In this document: piece after piece, positions 22,140 to 23,153 of the stretch | Layout: every line of letters begins with the position of its first letter | Numbering within the stretch: the stretch's first letter is position 1 | Assembly (NCBI GenBank): GCA_903934745.1 | Contig: CAIZOZ010000189.1 | Coordinates: forward strand, 1 to 23,153 | Reading direction: 5' to 3' | Length of the DNA: 23,153 nt | DNA from: an uncultured cyanobacterium | GTDB lineage: Bacteria; Cyanobacteriota; Cyanobacteriia; PCC-6307; Cyanobiaceae | Program-made: the position numbers and the translations under genes | Notes under the pieces: generated by a model | What the model was told of the DNA's origin: nothing | Databases searched by the model: none | What the model saw: only the letters and a program-made list of their open reading frames with translations

Positions 22140-23153
22140 ATGCTGAATCCGGAGATTCTGGTGGTGCCCTTCGAGCGCGTCGGTATCGAGGCGATCGCCG
22201 ATGTCGGTGGCAAGAACGCCTCCCTCGGCGAGATGATCCGCGAGCTGGCGGCCGAAGGGGTGCAAGTGCCTGGCGGCTTTGCTACCACCGCCTCTGCCTA
22301 TCGCCAGTTCATTGCCGCCAACGCTCTGGGCCCCAGCCTGCACTCCCTGCTGGCAGGTCTGGATGCGGGCGATCTGGCGGCGCTGCAGCAAGCCGGCCGG
22401 GCCTGCCGGGATCAGCTGTTGCAGGCGGCGTTGCCTGAACCGCTGGTGGCGGCCATCCTGGCGGCCTACCACCAGCTGGGCTCGGGTGCGGTGGCGGTGC
22501 GCTCCAGTGCCACGGCTGAAGATCTGCCCGATGCCAGCTTCGCCGGCCAACAGGAGACGTTCCTGCACATCGAAGGTGAGCAGGCCTTGTTGGAGGCCTG
22601 CCGGCGCTGCTACGCGTCGTTGTTCACCGATCGGGCCATCTCCTACCGGCAACTCAATGGCTTCGACCATCTGGAGGTGGCCCTCTCGATCGGCGTGCAG
22701 CGGATGGTGCGCTCCGACCTGGGCTGCGCTGGCGTGATGTTCAGCATCGACACCGAGACTGGCTTCCGCGACACCGTGCTGCTCACCGCCGCCTATGGCC
22801 TCGGCGAAAACGTGGTGCAGGGGGCCGTCAATCCTGATGAATGGTTGATCTTCAAGCCCAGCTTGGAGCAGGGTTTCAGCCCGATTCTCAGCCGCAGCCT
22901 CGGCAGCAAGGCGATCCGCATGGTGTACGGCGAAACGAGCACGGGCGACGCCAGAGCGGTACGCAACCTGGAAGTGCCCGAAGCCGAGCGGCAACGTTTT
23001 GCCTTGACGGATGCCGAAATTCTGATCCTGGCTCGCTGGGCTTGCCGGATCGAGCGCCACTACAGCGAACGCCGCGGCAGCCCGACGCCGATGGACATCG
23101 AATGGGCCAAGGATGGCGAAACCGCTGAGCTGTTCATCCTCCAGGCCCGGCCG
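22140..23153 (+). CDS. ppsA: phosphoenolpyruvate synthase, N-terminal part (3' truncated by window)
   Basis: The frame is open from the ATG at 22140 to the window end, giving 338 codons. The enzyme makes phosphoenolpyruvate from pyruvate and ATP, releasing AMP and phosphate. The visible part is the nucleotide-binding PPDK-N domain: VGGKNASLGEM (residues 22-32, K25) and AVRSSATAEDLPDASFAGQQ with R121. MDIEWAKDG near the end contains the conserved metal-binding Glu, followed by LFILQARP, which marks the end of this domain. The phosphohistidine and catalytic domains lie beyond the window. Pyruvate phosphate dikinase is less likely because RSSATAEDLPDASFAGQQ is typical of PEP synthase. A palindrome lies upstream. 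Confidence 0.95.
   Translation, partial: MLNPEILVVPFERVGIEAIADVGGKNASLGEMIRELAAEGVQVPGGFATTASAYRQFIAANALGPSLHSLLAGLDAGDLAALQQAGRACRDQLLQAALPEPLVAAILAAYHQLGSGAVAVRSSATAEDLPDASFAGQQETFLHIEGEQALLEACRRCYASLFTDRAISYRQLNGFDHLEVALSIGVQRMVRSDLGCAGVMFSIDTETGFRDTVLLTAAYGLGENVVQGAVNPDEWLIFKPSLEQGFSPILSRSLGSKAIRMVYGETSTGDARAVRNLEVPEAERQRFALTDAEILILARWACRIERHYSERRGSPTPMDIEWAKDGETAELFILQARP

Noticed and set aside
19337..22198. HIP1 (GCGATCGC) repeats
   Set aside because: Only two copies seen (19337-19344 and 22191-22198), both inside genes, about what a GC-rich sequence would give by chance.
1..23153. CRISPR array, tRNA, rRNA or defence system
   Set aside because: No regularly spaced repeats, no cloverleaf-like segment and no nuclease, toxin or helicase cluster was seen on either strand.

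Overview
The window looks like core chromosome of a GC-rich picocyanobacterium of the Synechococcus/Cyanobium group. This is inferred from protein content only. The main markers are a ferrochelatase ending in a chlorophyll a/b-binding (Hlip-like) segment, a transaldolase ending in an EF-hand pair, a cobO/integrase/hemH/ilvB cluster, very tight gene packing, and frequent GTG or TTG starts. The HIP1 palindrome GCGATCGC was seen only twice (19337 and 22191), which fits picocyanobacteria better than HIP1-rich freshwater cyanobacteria. I found no tRNA, rRNA, CRISPR array, insertion sequence or defence locus.

Layout. 1-3.5 kb: the 3' end of an unknown membrane-anchored protein, a class I methyltransferase (-), a [2Fe-2S] ferredoxin (+), an ArsC/Spx-like thioredoxin-fold protein (+), and a 506-residue membrane protein (-) whose 3' end overlaps the Spx-like gene. 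3.6-7.1 kb: signal peptidase I (+) converges on and overlaps a two-gene minus-strand operon, a tandem histidine phosphatase followed by a dihydroorotase homologue that has lost its catalytic residues. 7.2-12.7 kb: a plus-strand run of CPBP membrane protease, FtsL-like protein, penicillin-binding protein 2/FtsI, EF-hand transaldolase and a stand-alone cyclic-nucleotide-binding-fold protein. 12.7-17.4 kb: a minus-strand run, in transcription order integrase and cobO (coupled), then pyrH, frr and a geranylgeranyl-reductase-family flavoprotein. 17.4-17.7 kb: the only long non-coding gap. 17.7-23.2 kb: a plus-strand run of hemH, M23 peptidase, ilvB, a degenerate nuclease-fold secreted protein, a small membrane protein, and the first 338 codons of phosphoenolpyruvate synthase.

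The genes serve envelope growth (lepB, CPBP, ftsL-like/ftsI, M23), central carbon and amino-acid metabolism (tal, ilvB, ppsA), pyrimidine and translation housekeeping (pyrH, frr, the pseudo-dihydroorotase), tetrapyrrole and cobamide metabolism (hemH, cobO) and redox chemistry (ferredoxin, Spx-like). I do not see a whole undescribed system. The parts worth a second look are proteins that kept a fold but changed key residues (pseudo-dihydroorotase, nuclease-fold protein, cNMP-fold protein), added domains (EF-hands on transaldolase, a Cys4 knuckle on IlvB), an integrase coupled to a B12 gene, and several strong inverted repeats in short intergenic gaps.
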